A stretch of 64,000 nucleotides of DNA from contig NZ_JAATVV010000003.1 in NCBI RefSeq assembly GCF_013184775.1, positions 186,001-250,000 of the forward strand. The letters are read 5' to 3'. This stretch comes from Martelella sp. HB161492. Lineage in GTDB: Bacteria; Pseudomonadota; Alphaproteobacteria; Rhizobiales; Rhizobiaceae. This document shows positions 51,604 to 60,266 of this stretch, one piece after another; position 1 is the stretch's first letter; each line of letters begins with the position of its first letter. The notes beneath the pieces were generated by a model. That model saw only the letters and a program-made list of their open reading frames with translations, had not been told where the DNA came from and did not search any database. The position numbers and the translations under genes are program-made.

Positions 51604-51628
51604 GGAACATTCCTCTAGATGAACCGTT
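51604..51628 (+). promoter_or_regulatory. EcfG-type (general stress) promoter
   Basis: GGAAC (51604-51608), 16 bases, then CGTT (51625-51628) exactly match the alphaproteobacterial EcfG/SigT consensus GGAAC-N16/17-CGTT. It lies 37 bp before the start of a DUF1328 membrane protein gene, so that gene is probably part of the general stress regulon. Confidence 0.75.
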
Positions 51629-51665
51629 ATTTGACCAAGTTCAATATAATAAGAAGGGAAAACGG

Positions 51666-51830
51666 ATGTTATACTGGATTTTGGTTCTGCTGATTGTCGC
51701 CGCCGTTGCAAGTCTTCTCGGATTTCGCGGTGTGGCCGGACTTTCGGCTGGCATTGCGCGTATCCTGATCTTCATCGTTCTGGTGGTACTGCTGATTTCA
51801 CTTTTGTCAGGACTTCTGATTATCGCCTGA
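51666..51830 (+). CDS. DUF1328 small membrane protein
   Basis: This 54-residue protein is nearly all hydrophobic, with two membrane helices (about 3-20 and 30-52) and the family core LLGFRGVAGLSAGIARI between them. Family members (YtjA-like) are often induced by stress in alphaproteobacteria. The start has AAGAAGGGAAAACGG upstream. A GGAAC-N16-CGTT promoter 37 bp upstream supports stress control. Confidence 0.9.
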   Translation: MLYWILVLLIVAAVASLLGFRGVAGLSAGIARILIFIVLVVLLISLLSGLLIIA

Positions 51831-51848
51831 TCTGGGGTGGAGACACCT

Positions 51849-52784
51849 TCACGCGCCGTGCATTTGCCCGTGCACGGCGCTTTTCTGTCCCCGGTCCCAG
51901 TAGGGAACGGGGCCGTAAAGCCGGGCGAGGTCATCGATGAACAGCCGGACTTTGGCGGGCAGGAAGCTTCGGCTGGGATAGACGGCGGACAGCGAGACCT
52001 TGTTGCCCGTTTCGTAGGCCGGCAGGATCTGGATCAGTTCGCCGCTGGCAAGTTCCGGTCCGATATCCCAGGTCGATCGCAGCGCGATGCCATTTCCGGC
52101 CAGCACCGCCTCGCGGATCACCTCGCTGGAATTGGTGATCAGCCGGCCTTCCGGCCTGAGCGTCACCGGGCCTTCCGGCCCTTCGAGGCGCCAGAAATCG
52201 CCATTATGGGCGGGAAGGCAGGTGTGGCGGTCAAGTTCGGCCAGTGTTTGCGGTGCGCCCATGCGTTCGACATAGCCGGGCGTGGCGCAGAGGATGCGTC
52301 TGACCGGTGCCAGCTTGCGGGCGACGAGCGAGGAATCCGTCAGCTCGCCGATGCGGATCGCAAGATCGAAGCCGCCGCCGACCACATCGACGAATTCATC
52401 CGACAATACCAGCTCCAGAATCAGTTCGGGATGGCGATTGAGAAAGCCGCCGAGATGGGGGGCGATATGCAGCCTGCCAAAGGAGGTGGGGGCGGAAACC
52501 TTCAACCGCCCCTGAACGTGGCGGGTCTGTCCCTCGATGAAACGCTCGGCCTCTTCCAGCCCCTCCAGCAGCGGTGTCAGGCGCTCGTAATAGCCGCGCC
52601 CCGTCTCTGTCAGGGCAATCTGCCGGGTGGTGCGCTGAAACAGCCGTGCGGCCAGATGATCCTCAAGCCGCTTGATGCTTTTGGAAACGACGGCCGGCGA
52701 CAGGCCCAGCTCTTCGGCAGCGGCGGTCATGCTGCCAAGCGCCGCGACACGGGCAAATACGGCGAGGTCCTGCAGGTTTTTCAT
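51849..52784 (-). CDS. LysR family transcriptional regulator (divergent to glcDEF)
   Basis: The 311-residue LysR protein has its helix-turn-helix at about 15-40 (MTAAAEELGLSPAVVSKSIKRLE), GRYFQR-type strand residues (RLFQRTTRQIALTETG) and a sensor domain ending in FPAYETGNKVSLSAVYPSR-type segments. Divergence from glcD and a T-N11-A palindrome between them suggest that it regulates glycolate oxidase genes (inference). GlcC regulators in enterics are GntR-type instead. Confidence 0.9.
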   Translation of the reverse strand: MKNLQDLAVFARVAALGSMTAAAEELGLSPAVVSKSIKRLEDHLAARLFQRTTRQIALTETGRGYYERLTPLLEGLEEAERFIEGQTRHVQGRLKVSAPTSFGRLHIAPHLGGFLNRHPELILELVLSDEFVDVVGGGFDLAIRIGELTDSSLVARKLAPVRRILCATPGYVERMGAPQTLAELDRHTCLPAHNGDFWRLEGPEGPVTLRPEGRLITNSSEVIREAVLAGNGIALRSTWDIGPELASGELIQILPAYETGNKVSLSAVYPSRSFLPAKVRLFIDDLARLYGPVPYWDRGQKSAVHGQMHGA

Positions 52785-52799
52785 AATCGCCCCGATTTA

Positions 52800-52812
52800 T
52801 TCCATTATGGAA
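52800..52812. promoter_or_regulatory. LysR box (T-N11-A palindrome) between lysR and glcD
   Basis: TTCCATTATGGAA is a perfect palindrome around one central base and fits T-N11-A. It lies 16 bp upstream of the LysR start and 74 bp upstream of glcD, the usual place for a dual regulatory site. Confidence 0.6.
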
Positions 52813-52886
52813 AAAGTCTTATCATTTGTCATGGTTCCGCGCCAGTGTTAGAACGCCTCCCTAAGAGGGGCGGCCTTTCGTAAGGC

Positions 52887-54359
52887 ATGATTGATCGAAC
52901 GGCGGAGGAGGCGATCTTGTCCGGTACGATTGCATTTCTGGAACCAAAAGCGGAGATTCTGGCCCGCCGTGCCCAGATCATCGCGGATCTCGCGGCATTT
53001 TTGTCCGCAGATGCCCTTATCCATGAACAGCGGGAGCTGGTGCCGTTCGAGACGGATGGCTTTGTTGCCTATCGCCGCGTGCCGCTGGCCGTCTGTCTGC
53101 CGTCGACGACCGAGGAGGTTTCTGCCGTCCTGCGCTATTGCCATGAGCATGGCATCCCGGTTGTCCCGCGCGGCGCCGGGACCTCGCTTTCGGGCGGAGC
53201 GATTGCCCAGGAAGATGCGGTTATTATCGGCCTGTCGCGGATGAGCGCGATCCTTGATCTCGATTTTGATGACCGGGTCGCCGTGGTGCAGGCCGGCGTC
53301 ACCAATATCGCCATTTCGCAGGCTGCCAATCCGGAAGGTTTCTTCTACGCGCCAGATCCGAGCTCGCAGCTCGCCTGCACGATCGGTGGCAATATCGGTA
53401 TGAATTCGGGCGGCGCGCATTGCCTGAAATATGGTGTGACCACCAATAATCTGCTTGGCGTCAAGCTCGTTATGGTGGATGGCACGGTGCTGGAACTGGG
53501 CGGCAAGGCGCTGGATGCGCCCGGGCTGGATCTGGTTGGCCTTGTCTGCGGCTCTGAAGGCCAGCTCGGCATTGTCACCGAGGCGACGGTGCGGCTGCTT
53601 GCCATGCCGGAAGGCGCGCGGCCGGTGCTGTTCGGCTTCCCGACCTCTGAACAGGCCGGACAATGCGTCACCGATATCATTGGCGCCGGAATTATCCCCG
53701 TGGCCATCGAATTCATGGACAAGCCGGCGATCGAGATCTGCGAGGCATTCGCCCATGCCGGCTATCCGCTTGATGCCGGAGCGCTGCTGATTGTCGAGGT
53801 TGAAGGCTCCGAGGCCGAAATGGATGCGATGCTGGCGGAAATCGTCGCGATTGCCCGTCAGCATGCGGTCATGACGGTCAAGGAGTGCCAGTCGGCAACC
53901 GAGGCGGCGCTGATCTGGAAAGGCCGCAAATCCGCCTTCGGGGCCACCGGTCGCATCGCCGACTATATCTGCATGGATGGCACGGTGCCGCTCAGCCGGC
54001 TTTCGACCGTGCTCAGCAAGACAACCGAGATTACCGAGCGCTATGGGCTGCGCGTCGCCAATGTCTTTCATGCGGGCGATGGCAATATGCATCCGTTGAT
54101 CCTTTACAATATCAATGACCCGGAAGATGCCGCCCGCGCGGAGGCTGCCGGTAACGATATCCTCAAACTCTGTGTCGATCAGGGCGGCTGCCTGACCGGG
54201 GAGCACGGTGTCGGCATCGAGAAACGGGATCTGATGCGGCATCAATATTCAAAAGCCGATCTCGACCAGCAGATGGCCGTGCGCGAAGCTTTCGATGCAG
54301 ACTGGCTGCTCAATCCTTCCAAGGTCTTTCCGCTCGACGGGAGAAAAGCCGATGGCTGA
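52887..54359 (+). CDS. glcD: Glycolate oxidase FAD subunit GlcD
   Basis: The 490-residue FAD-linked dehydrogenase has a FAD-binding domain (PVVPRGAGTSLSGGAI, about 90-105; IGGNIGMNSGGAHCLKYG) and a C-terminal vanillyl-alcohol-oxidase-type domain with NVFHAGDGNMHPLI and GEHGVGIEK. It oxidises glycolate to glyoxylate with GlcE and GlcF. Its end overlaps the glcE start by 8 bp. Confidence 0.94.
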   Translation: MIDRTAEEAILSGTIAFLEPKAEILARRAQIIADLAAFLSADALIHEQRELVPFETDGFVAYRRVPLAVCLPSTTEEVSAVLRYCHEHGIPVVPRGAGTSLSGGAIAQEDAVIIGLSRMSAILDLDFDDRVAVVQAGVTNIAISQAANPEGFFYAPDPSSQLACTIGGNIGMNSGGAHCLKYGVTTNNLLGVKLVMVDGTVLELGGKALDAPGLDLVGLVCGSEGQLGIVTEATVRLLAMPEGARPVLFGFPTSEQAGQCVTDIIGAGIIPVAIEFMDKPAIEICEAFAHAGYPLDAGALLIVEVEGSEAEMDAMLAEIVAIARQHAVMTVKECQSATEAALIWKGRKSAFGATGRIADYICMDGTVPLSRLSTVLSKTTEITERYGLRVANVFHAGDGNMHPLILYNINDPEDAARAEAAGNDILKLCVDQGGCLTGEHGVGIEKRDLMRHQYSKADLDQQMAVREAFDADWLLNPSKVFPLDGRKADG

Positions 54360-55575
54360 GATCTATCGCCCCGAAACCGAGGAAGACGCGGCCGGCATCA
54401 TCACCGGCTGTTATGACCGGCATGAAAGCCTTGAAATCTTCGGTGGCAGAACCCGTTCGGGCTTCGGCAATCCGGTGACGGCTTCGGCCGGCCTTTCCGC
54501 ATCGCGTCTCTCCGGTATTGTCGCCTATAATCCTTCCGAAATGGTGATGACGGCGCTCGCCGGCACGCCGGTTGCCGAAATCGAGGCGGCGCTTGCGGCC
54601 GAAGGGCAATATCTTGCCTTTGAGCCGATGGATCATCGCGGCATCATGGCAACCAGCGGCACGCCGACAATCGGCGGGGTCTTCGCCGCCAATGTCTCCG
54701 GCCCGCGCCGCTTTGCCCTTGCCGGTGCTGCGCGTGACAGCCTGCTTGGCATCCGCTTCGTCAATGGCCGCGGCGAGATCATCCGCGCTGGCGGACGGGT
54801 GATGAAGAATGTCACCGGGCTTGATCTGGTCAAGCTGATGGCCGGCTCGCACGGTACGCTCGGTTTTCTGACGGAACTGACCTTCAAGGTGCTGCCCCGG
54901 CCCAAACAGGTCGCGACGCTTTGTATCTCCGCACTTGATGATGAAGCGGCCATTCGGCTGATGGCGTCGGTCATGGGGCTGTCGGTTGAGGTTTCCGGCG
55001 CTGCGCATCTGCCCTTCACGGTCAGGAAAAGTCTTCTTGACGGGCAGCTTGCCGGCGACAGTGTCACCTGCCTCAGACTTGAGGGGGTGGAAGGATCTGT
55101 CGCCATCCGCCGGGAAAAGCTTGAGGGTTACCTCGCCGCCCGTGGCCCGGTTCAGCATCTCGATGCGGCGCAAAGCGCGAGGCTGTGGCGCGAAATTGCA
55201 GACGTCAGGCCCTATTGCGACGGTAGTGAAAAACCGCTCTGGCGCGTCTCTGTCGCACCCTCAAAGGGGGCGATGCTGGTTGCGGCCCTGCGTCAGGAAG
55301 CGGCGGTGGATGCCTGGTATGACTGGCAGGGTGGTCTCGTCTGGATGCGGATGGATGGCGGTGCAGAGGCGCGTATCCTGCGCCGGCTGATCGCGCATCA
55401 TGGCGGCGGCCATGCGACACTTCTGCGCGCCGGTGAGGGCGAGCGCCAGATCGTGCCGGCCTTCGAGCCGGCACCGGCGGCGGTCGCCGCCCTTACTGCG
55501 CGGATCCGGAAGACCTTCGATCCACGTGGGATCTTCAATCCCGGCAAAATGGAACGACAGGAGATTGCAGCATGA
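54352..55575 (+). CDS. glcE: Glycolate oxidase FAD-binding subunit GlcE
   Basis: The 407-residue subunit has a FAD-binding PCMH-type region (GGRTRSGFG, SGTPTIGGVFAANVSGP, VMKNVTGLDLVKLMAGSHG) but a shorter C-terminal domain than GlcD, as expected. The ATG at 54352 is used; the upstream frame is glcD in another frame. It is followed with a 4-bp overlap by a small membrane-protein gene before glcF. Confidence 0.93.
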   Translation: MAEIYRPETEEDAAGIITGCYDRHESLEIFGGRTRSGFGNPVTASAGLSASRLSGIVAYNPSEMVMTALAGTPVAEIEAALAAEGQYLAFEPMDHRGIMATSGTPTIGGVFAANVSGPRRFALAGAARDSLLGIRFVNGRGEIIRAGGRVMKNVTGLDLVKLMAGSHGTLGFLTELTFKVLPRPKQVATLCISALDDEAAIRLMASVMGLSVEVSGAAHLPFTVRKSLLDGQLAGDSVTCLRLEGVEGSVAIRREKLEGYLAARGPVQHLDAAQSARLWREIADVRPYCDGSEKPLWRVSVAPSKGAMLVAALRQEAAVDAWYDWQGGLVWMRMDGGAEARILRRLIAHHGGGHATLLRAGEGERQIVPAFEPAPAAVAALTARIRKTFDPRGIFNPGKMERQEIAA

Positions 55576-55952
55576 GCGAACCTGAAATTCAGCAACCGGA
55601 AAAGCCCTCGACGAACGGATGGTTCGAGCCGGGGCGCAATAATGTGCTTCTGGTCTATATTCTTTATCTGGTGAGTTTCGCGCTTGGTATCACCTTTCTG
55701 ATCGGCGTTGTCTTTGCCTATATCAACCGGCCCAATGCGCGCGGCTGGGTCGAAAGCCACTATGTCTGGGCAATCCGCACGTTCTGGATCTGCCTGCTTT
55801 ACAGTTTTGTCTCGCTGCTGCTGACATTTGTGGTGATTGGCGTGTTCGGATTTATCGCCACTGCCATCTGGCTGATTGCCCGGGTCATCATCGGCCTGCA
55901 GAAGGCGAGCGCCAGCGAGCCGATTGCCAAACCGACGAGCTGGCTGATCTGA
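55572..55952 (+). CDS. Small membrane protein (DUF4870-like) inside the glc operon
   Basis: The 126-residue protein has three membrane segments (about 25-48, 70-93, 96-112). Its sequence order (LLVYILYLVSFALGITFLIG, HYVWAIRTFWICLL, FGFIATAIWLIARVIIGLQ) resembles the DUF4870/YtxG-like membrane family. It overlaps glcE by 4 bp and lies about 110 bp before glcF, so it is co-transcribed with glycolate oxidase. Its function is unknown; it could aid membrane attachment of the enzyme (inference). Confidence 0.75.
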   Translation: MSEPEIQQPEKPSTNGWFEPGRNNVLLVYILYLVSFALGITFLIGVVFAYINRPNARGWVESHYVWAIRTFWICLLYSFVSLLLTFVVIGVFGFIATAIWLIARVIIGLQKASASEPIAKPTSWLI

Positions 55953-56061
55953 CCGGGCAAGGCCTGTCTGCCCTGCAAAGGGGCATCCGGAGCGGAGAGG
56001 AGGCCGCGCCGGAGCGTTTTTCCCTCCTCAAAAGTGACATGTGCACTTCGGGAACGATAAG

Positions 56062-57360
56062 ATGCAGACCAATTTCTCACCCGCCCAGCTTGAAGATCCG
56101 AAGGTCGCAGAGGCCGAATCGATCCTGCGCAAATGCGTGCATTGCGGTTTCTGCACGGCAACCTGTCCAACCTATGTGACGCTGGGCAATGAGCTCGACA
56201 GCCCGCGCGGGCGGATCTATCTGATCAAGGACATGCTGGAAAACGACCGCCCGGCCGACCGCGAGGTCGTCACCCATATCGATCGCTGTCTGTCCTGTCT
56301 GTCCTGCACAACCACCTGTCCGTCGGGCGTGGACTATATGCATCTGGTTGATCATGCCCGCGCCCATATTGAAAAGACCTACCAGCGCCCGCTGATGAAC
56401 CGGCTGACCCGTCAGGCACTCGCCATGGTGCTGCCCTATCCCGGCCGCTTCCGCCTTGCGCTTGGTCTCGCCCGGCTCGGCCGCCCCTTTGCGGCGCTGC
56501 TTGCGCGGGTTGAGGCGCTGAAGCCCTTTGCAGCGATGCTGCGGCTGGCGCCGGCGAAGCTTCCCGCGCGCGGAGCCTTTGGCGATCCCGGGGAACATCA
56601 TGCCACGGCGCCGACAAGCGGCCGGGTGGCGATCCTGACCGGCTGTGCCCAGTCGGTGCTGGATCCGGCGATCAATGCGGCGACGATCAGGCTTCTGAAC
56701 CGTTTCGGGATTAGCGTGGTCGTGCCACACGGCGAGGGGTGCTGCGGCTCTCTGGTCCACCATATGGGGCGTGAGGAACAGGCACTGGACGAGGCGCGGC
56801 GCAATGTCGATGTCTGGTGCCGGGAGGCCGATCAGGGCGGCCTCGATGCCATCATCATCACGGCATCGGGATGCGGCACGACGATCAAGGATTACGGGCA
56901 TATGCTTGCCCATGATCCCGCCTATGCCGGGAAGGCGGCGCGGGTTTCGGCGCTTGCAAAGGATGTGACGGAATTTCTTGTGACCATGGATCTGCCAGAA
57001 CTGCCGGCGCGTGCGATCACGGTCGCCTATCATTCGGCCTGTTCGATGCAGCATGGTCAGAAACTCACCGTCCAGCCCAAGGCCTTGCTGAAGCGCGCCG
57101 GATTTGCTGTGCGGGAACCTTCCGAGGGGCACCTTTGCTGCGGCTCGGCCGGGACCTATAACATCATGCAGCCGGACATTTCGGCGAAGCTGAAGGCGCG
57201 GAAGGTGAAGAATATCGAGGCGACCAAGGCTGATGTGATCGCGACCGGCAATATCGGCTGCATCACCCAGATTGGAACAGGCACCGATATCCCGATCCTG
57301 CACACCGCAGAGCTGCTTGACTGGGCCTATGGCGGTGACAAACCGGCGGCGCTGCACTAA
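56062..57360 (+). CDS. glcF: Glycolate oxidase iron-sulfur subunit GlcF
   Basis: The 432-residue protein has two 4Fe-4S motifs near the start (CVHCGFCTATCPTY, residues 22-35, and CLSCLSCTTTCPSG, about 77-90) and two CCG domains (GCCGSLVHH, CCGSAGTYN). It transfers electrons from the FAD subunits to the quinone pool. The ATG at 56062 is used; the GTG at 56041 is in frame but has no ribosome site. It ends the glc operon. Confidence 0.95.
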   Translation: MQTNFSPAQLEDPKVAEAESILRKCVHCGFCTATCPTYVTLGNELDSPRGRIYLIKDMLENDRPADREVVTHIDRCLSCLSCTTTCPSGVDYMHLVDHARAHIEKTYQRPLMNRLTRQALAMVLPYPGRFRLALGLARLGRPFAALLARVEALKPFAAMLRLAPAKLPARGAFGDPGEHHATAPTSGRVAILTGCAQSVLDPAINAATIRLLNRFGISVVVPHGEGCCGSLVHHMGREEQALDEARRNVDVWCREADQGGLDAIIITASGCGTTIKDYGHMLAHDPAYAGKAARVSALAKDVTEFLVTMDLPELPARAITVAYHSACSMQHGQKLTVQPKALLKRAGFAVREPSEGHLCCGSAGTYNIMQPDISAKLKARKVKNIEATKADVIATGNIGCITQIGTGTDIPILHTAELLDWAYGGDKPAALH

Positions 57361-57398
57361 CAGGCTGTGGCTGATCAAGCGGGAAGTGGATACTCTAT

Positions 57399-58034
57399 AT
57401 GGCAGTACAAGACGGGCTCCTGGCCGATGACGATGGCACGCTTTCCTGCTTCTGGCATGGCGGGCTGGAGGATTATCGCCGCTACCATGACGAGGAGTGG
57501 GGCAGGCCGGTGTCCGATGATTTCCGCCTGTTCGAAAAGATCTGCCTTGAAGGCTTCCAGTCAGGCCTGTCCTGGCTGACGATCCTGCGCAAGCGCGAGA
57601 ATTTCCGCTCCGCCTTTGCCGGTTTCGATTTCAATGCCGTGGCGCGTTTCGATGAGGGCGATGTGGACCGCCTGCTCGGCGATGCGGGCATCATCCGCCA
57701 TCGCGGCAAGATCGAAGCGACGATCAACAATGCGGGGCGCGCGATTGCGCTGAAGGAAGAATTCGGTTCGCTCGCCGCCTTTTTCTGGTCGTTCGAACCG
57801 GGCGCCGAAGAGCGGCCGGCCGTGGTGGATCTGGCGGCGCTCAGGGCCAATCCGACGACGCCAGCCTCGATTCGCCTGTCAAAGGCGCTGAAGAAACGCG
57901 GTTGGAAATTTGTCGGACCGACCACGGTCTACGCCTTCATGCAGGCGATGGGGCTCGTCAACGATCATCTGCAAGGCTGTGCCTGCCGGGAGAAAACGGA
58001 AAGGCTCCGGGCGGCGTTTATCCGTCCGGAGTGA
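57399..58034 (+). CDS. tag: DNA-3-methyladenine glycosylase I
   Basis: The 211-residue Tag protein has the zinc-binding start SCFWHGG with HDEEWG, the conserved LFEKICLEGFQSGLSWLTIL and the C-terminal VNDHLQGCACRE with the second zinc pair. It removes 3-methyladenine from DNA after alkylation. It lies 38 bp after glcF on the same strand and may share its transcript, but it has its own ATG context. Confidence 0.95.
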   Translation: MAVQDGLLADDDGTLSCFWHGGLEDYRRYHDEEWGRPVSDDFRLFEKICLEGFQSGLSWLTILRKRENFRSAFAGFDFNAVARFDEGDVDRLLGDAGIIRHRGKIEATINNAGRAIALKEEFGSLAAFFWSFEPGAEERPAVVDLAALRANPTTPASIRLSKALKKRGWKFVGPTTVYAFMQAMGLVNDHLQGCACREKTERLRAAFIRPE

Positions 58035-58053
58035 GATTGAAGGATGACGGGGT

Positions 58054-59106
58054 TTAGCCGACGTTCAGGAGGAAGATCAGGCTGAGCGCGATCGCCGTCA
58101 GCACGCCGATCGACAGGATGGCGGTCAGGATCACCCGGCCACCGGCATGGGCGAGCGAGCGGATATCGACCGAGAGACCGAGTGCTGCCATGGCGATGAC
58201 GGTCAGCATGTTTGAGGTCGTGGCCAGCGGTGCGACCATGGCCGGCGGAATGACATTGGTCGAACGCAATGCCATCATGATGGCAAAGCCGATGATGAAC
58301 CAGGGGGCGATATGCTTCAATCTGACCTTGGCGCCGCCGGTTGAGCTGGCCGCCGCGCGGCTGGCCATGCCGAGCGTGAACAGGACCGGCCCGAGCATCA
58401 TGACGCGGATGAGCTTGACCAGCGTACCGGTCTGGACGGCGACAATGCCGCCGGGCTGGGCCGCTGCAAGAACCTGCGGTACGGCATAGACCGTCAGTCC
58501 TGACAGAACGCCATATTGCGATGGCGACAGGCCAAGCGTTGCCAGCGCCAGCGGCAGGGCCAGCACCATGATCACGCCGAGCACGGCGGTGAAGGCGATG
58601 GCTGCGGCGATATCTTCGGCTTCGGCATCAATCACCGGGGCTGCGGCGGCAATGGCTGAATTGCCGCAGATCGAATTGCCGCAGGCAACCAGCGTTGCCA
58701 GCTTGTGATGCAGGCCGAGGCCGCGCCCGATCATGTAGCTGACGCTGATGGCGATGGCCACCGTGCCGACAATGCCAATGACGAGTGCCGGGCCCGCAGC
58801 CTTCAATGCCTGGACGCTGATCGAGGCGCCAAGCAGGACGATTGCCACTTCCAGCACGAATTTCTCGGAGAAACGGATGCCGGCATGAAAGATGTCCGCC
58901 AGCGGCACCGTCGAGCGGATCGCCGTGCCGATGAGGATGGCGAGAACGAGGTTCTCGATGAATTTGTGTCCGGTCAGGTTTATCTCAACCGCTTCGGCGG
59001 CGAAGGCGACAATCGAGACGAGGATGGCGAGTCCGAGGCCGGGCATGAGCCTGCCTATCTGATTGAGCCGATTGCGGTCGGCGTCTTGATCGATGGCGAT
59101 CTGCAT
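58054..59106 (-). CDS. yeiH: YeiH/UPF0324-type membrane protein (putative sulfate exporter family)
   Basis: The 350-residue membrane protein has ten or eleven predicted segments and the UPF0324 motifs VACGNSICGNSAIAAAAPV (about 140-158) and YAVPQVLAAAQPGG. The family is annotated as sulfate exporters, but direct evidence is thin. It is divergent from a LysR gene, the classic YeiH/YeiE pairing. Confidence 0.9.
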   Translation of the reverse strand: MQIAIDQDADRNRLNQIGRLMPGLGLAILVSIVAFAAEAVEINLTGHKFIENLVLAILIGTAIRSTVPLADIFHAGIRFSEKFVLEVAIVLLGASISVQALKAAGPALVIGIVGTVAIAISVSYMIGRGLGLHHKLATLVACGNSICGNSAIAAAAPVIDAEAEDIAAAIAFTAVLGVIMVLALPLALATLGLSPSQYGVLSGLTVYAVPQVLAAAQPGGIVAVQTGTLVKLIRVMMLGPVLFTLGMASRAAASSTGGAKVRLKHIAPWFIIGFAIMMALRSTNVIPPAMVAPLATTSNMLTVIAMAALGLSVDIRSLAHAGGRVILTAILSIGVLTAIALSLIFLLNVG

Positions 59107-59238
59107 TCTTCTAACTCTTTTCGGAGCAGGCGCTCAGGGACGGCGTCAGCTTTTGGGATATTCGGTTGTGCAGTCGCGAAGCGTGCGCTGCAAAGTCTTG
59201 GGATGGGGCCAATCTCTCATCTGGTTTTGTGGACTTCC

Positions 59239-59267
59239 ATCGAATAATAATTTACGTTCCATTCGAT
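59239..59267. promoter_or_regulatory. Candidate LysR operator between yeiH and lysR
   Basis: An inverted repeat ATCGAAT (59239-59245)/ATTCGAT (59261-59267) with a 15-base spacer lies just upstream of the LysR start, with repeated TTCCAT elements around it. Confidence 0.35.
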
Positions 59268-59286
59268 CAGCGCGAATAATTTCCCC

Positions 59287-60213
59287 ATGATGACCTTCGA
59301 ACAGCTTGTAATTTTCGTAGAAGTAGCTGAGCGCGAGCATCTGACGCGTGCGGCAGAGGCGCTTCATCTGACCCCGTCGGCAGTCTCCAGTGCAGTGCGC
59401 AAACTCGAGGAGTTTTACGCGGTCAAATTGTTCGACCGGGTCGGACGCGGCATTGTGCTGACAGCGGAAGGCAGGGTGTTTCTGGAAGAGGCGCGGGCGA
59501 CATTGAAACGGATCCGTTCGGCCGAGCAGGTTCTGGCCGAGCTTGGCGGGCTGGAGCGTGGTGCGTTGTCGATTTATGCCAGCCAGACCATTGCCAGCTA
59601 CTGGCTGCCCCGCGTGCTGATGCGCTTTCATGCGCGCTATCCCGGCATTGAACTGGCGGTGACCATCGGCAATACGGCGATTGTCGGTGCTGCGGTTGCC
59701 GACGGTGCTGCCGAACTCGGCTTCATCGAGGGCGCTTTCGAGCATGATCTGGTGCGCAAGCGCCATCTGGCCGATGATGCGCTGCTGGTCGTGGTCGCGC
59801 CGTCCCACCCGCTGGCGGATGGCCGTCCGGTGACGCCGGGTGAACTGGCGCGGCAGACAAGCTTCGTCCTGCGCGAGGTCGGCTCCGGCACACGTTCTGA
59901 ATTTGAGCATGCGATGGAAGGTTTCGGGATTGCTGCCAGCGGGCTGAACATCGCGATGGTTCTGCCCTCAAACGAAGCCGTGCTGACGGCGGTCAGGGCA
60001 GGGCGGGCGGCGACGGCGATCTCCGGATCGGTTGCAGCGCCCTGGCTTGCGGCGGGCAAGCTGGCCGAGGTCAACATCTGCCTGCCCTCGCGTGCATTTC
60101 ACCTTCTGTCCCATCGTGAGCGGCATTTGAGCAAGGCGGCAGCCGAAATGGTCGCCCTTGCGGTCGCCGAGGGGCAATCGGCGGGTGTGCAAGACTTGCC
60201 GCAGGACGCCTGA
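59287..60213 (+). CDS. LysR family transcriptional regulator (YeiE-like)
   Basis: The 308-residue LysR protein has an HTH (FVEVAEREHLTRAAEALHLTPSAVSSAVRKLE region, residues 9-42) and a sensor with CysB/YeiE-like features (ASQTIASYWLPRVLMRFHARYPG, VGSGTRSEFE). Divergence from yeiH implies control of it. GTG/ATG choice: the ATG-ATG pair at 59287 is used, though the ribosome site is weak. Confidence 0.9.
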   Translation: MMTFEQLVIFVEVAEREHLTRAAEALHLTPSAVSSAVRKLEEFYAVKLFDRVGRGIVLTAEGRVFLEEARATLKRIRSAEQVLAELGGLERGALSIYASQTIASYWLPRVLMRFHARYPGIELAVTIGNTAIVGAAVADGAAELGFIEGAFEHDLVRKRHLADDALLVVVAPSHPLADGRPVTPGELARQTSFVLREVGSGTRSEFEHAMEGFGIAASGLNIAMVLPSNEAVLTAVRAGRAATAISGSVAAPWLAAGKLAEVNICLPSRAFHLLSHRERHLSKAAAEMVALAVAEGQSAGVQDLPQDA

Positions 60214-60266
60214 TCTTCTAAGACAAGCGGCAATTTCAAAGCATCATCTATGAAACGGTCCGCATC

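Noticed and set aside
51631-51650. TTGACC and TATAAT near the DUF1328 gene as a sigma70 promoter
   Set aside because: The two hexamers are separated by only 8 bases, far from the usual 16-18; the EcfG-type motif just upstream fits exactly.
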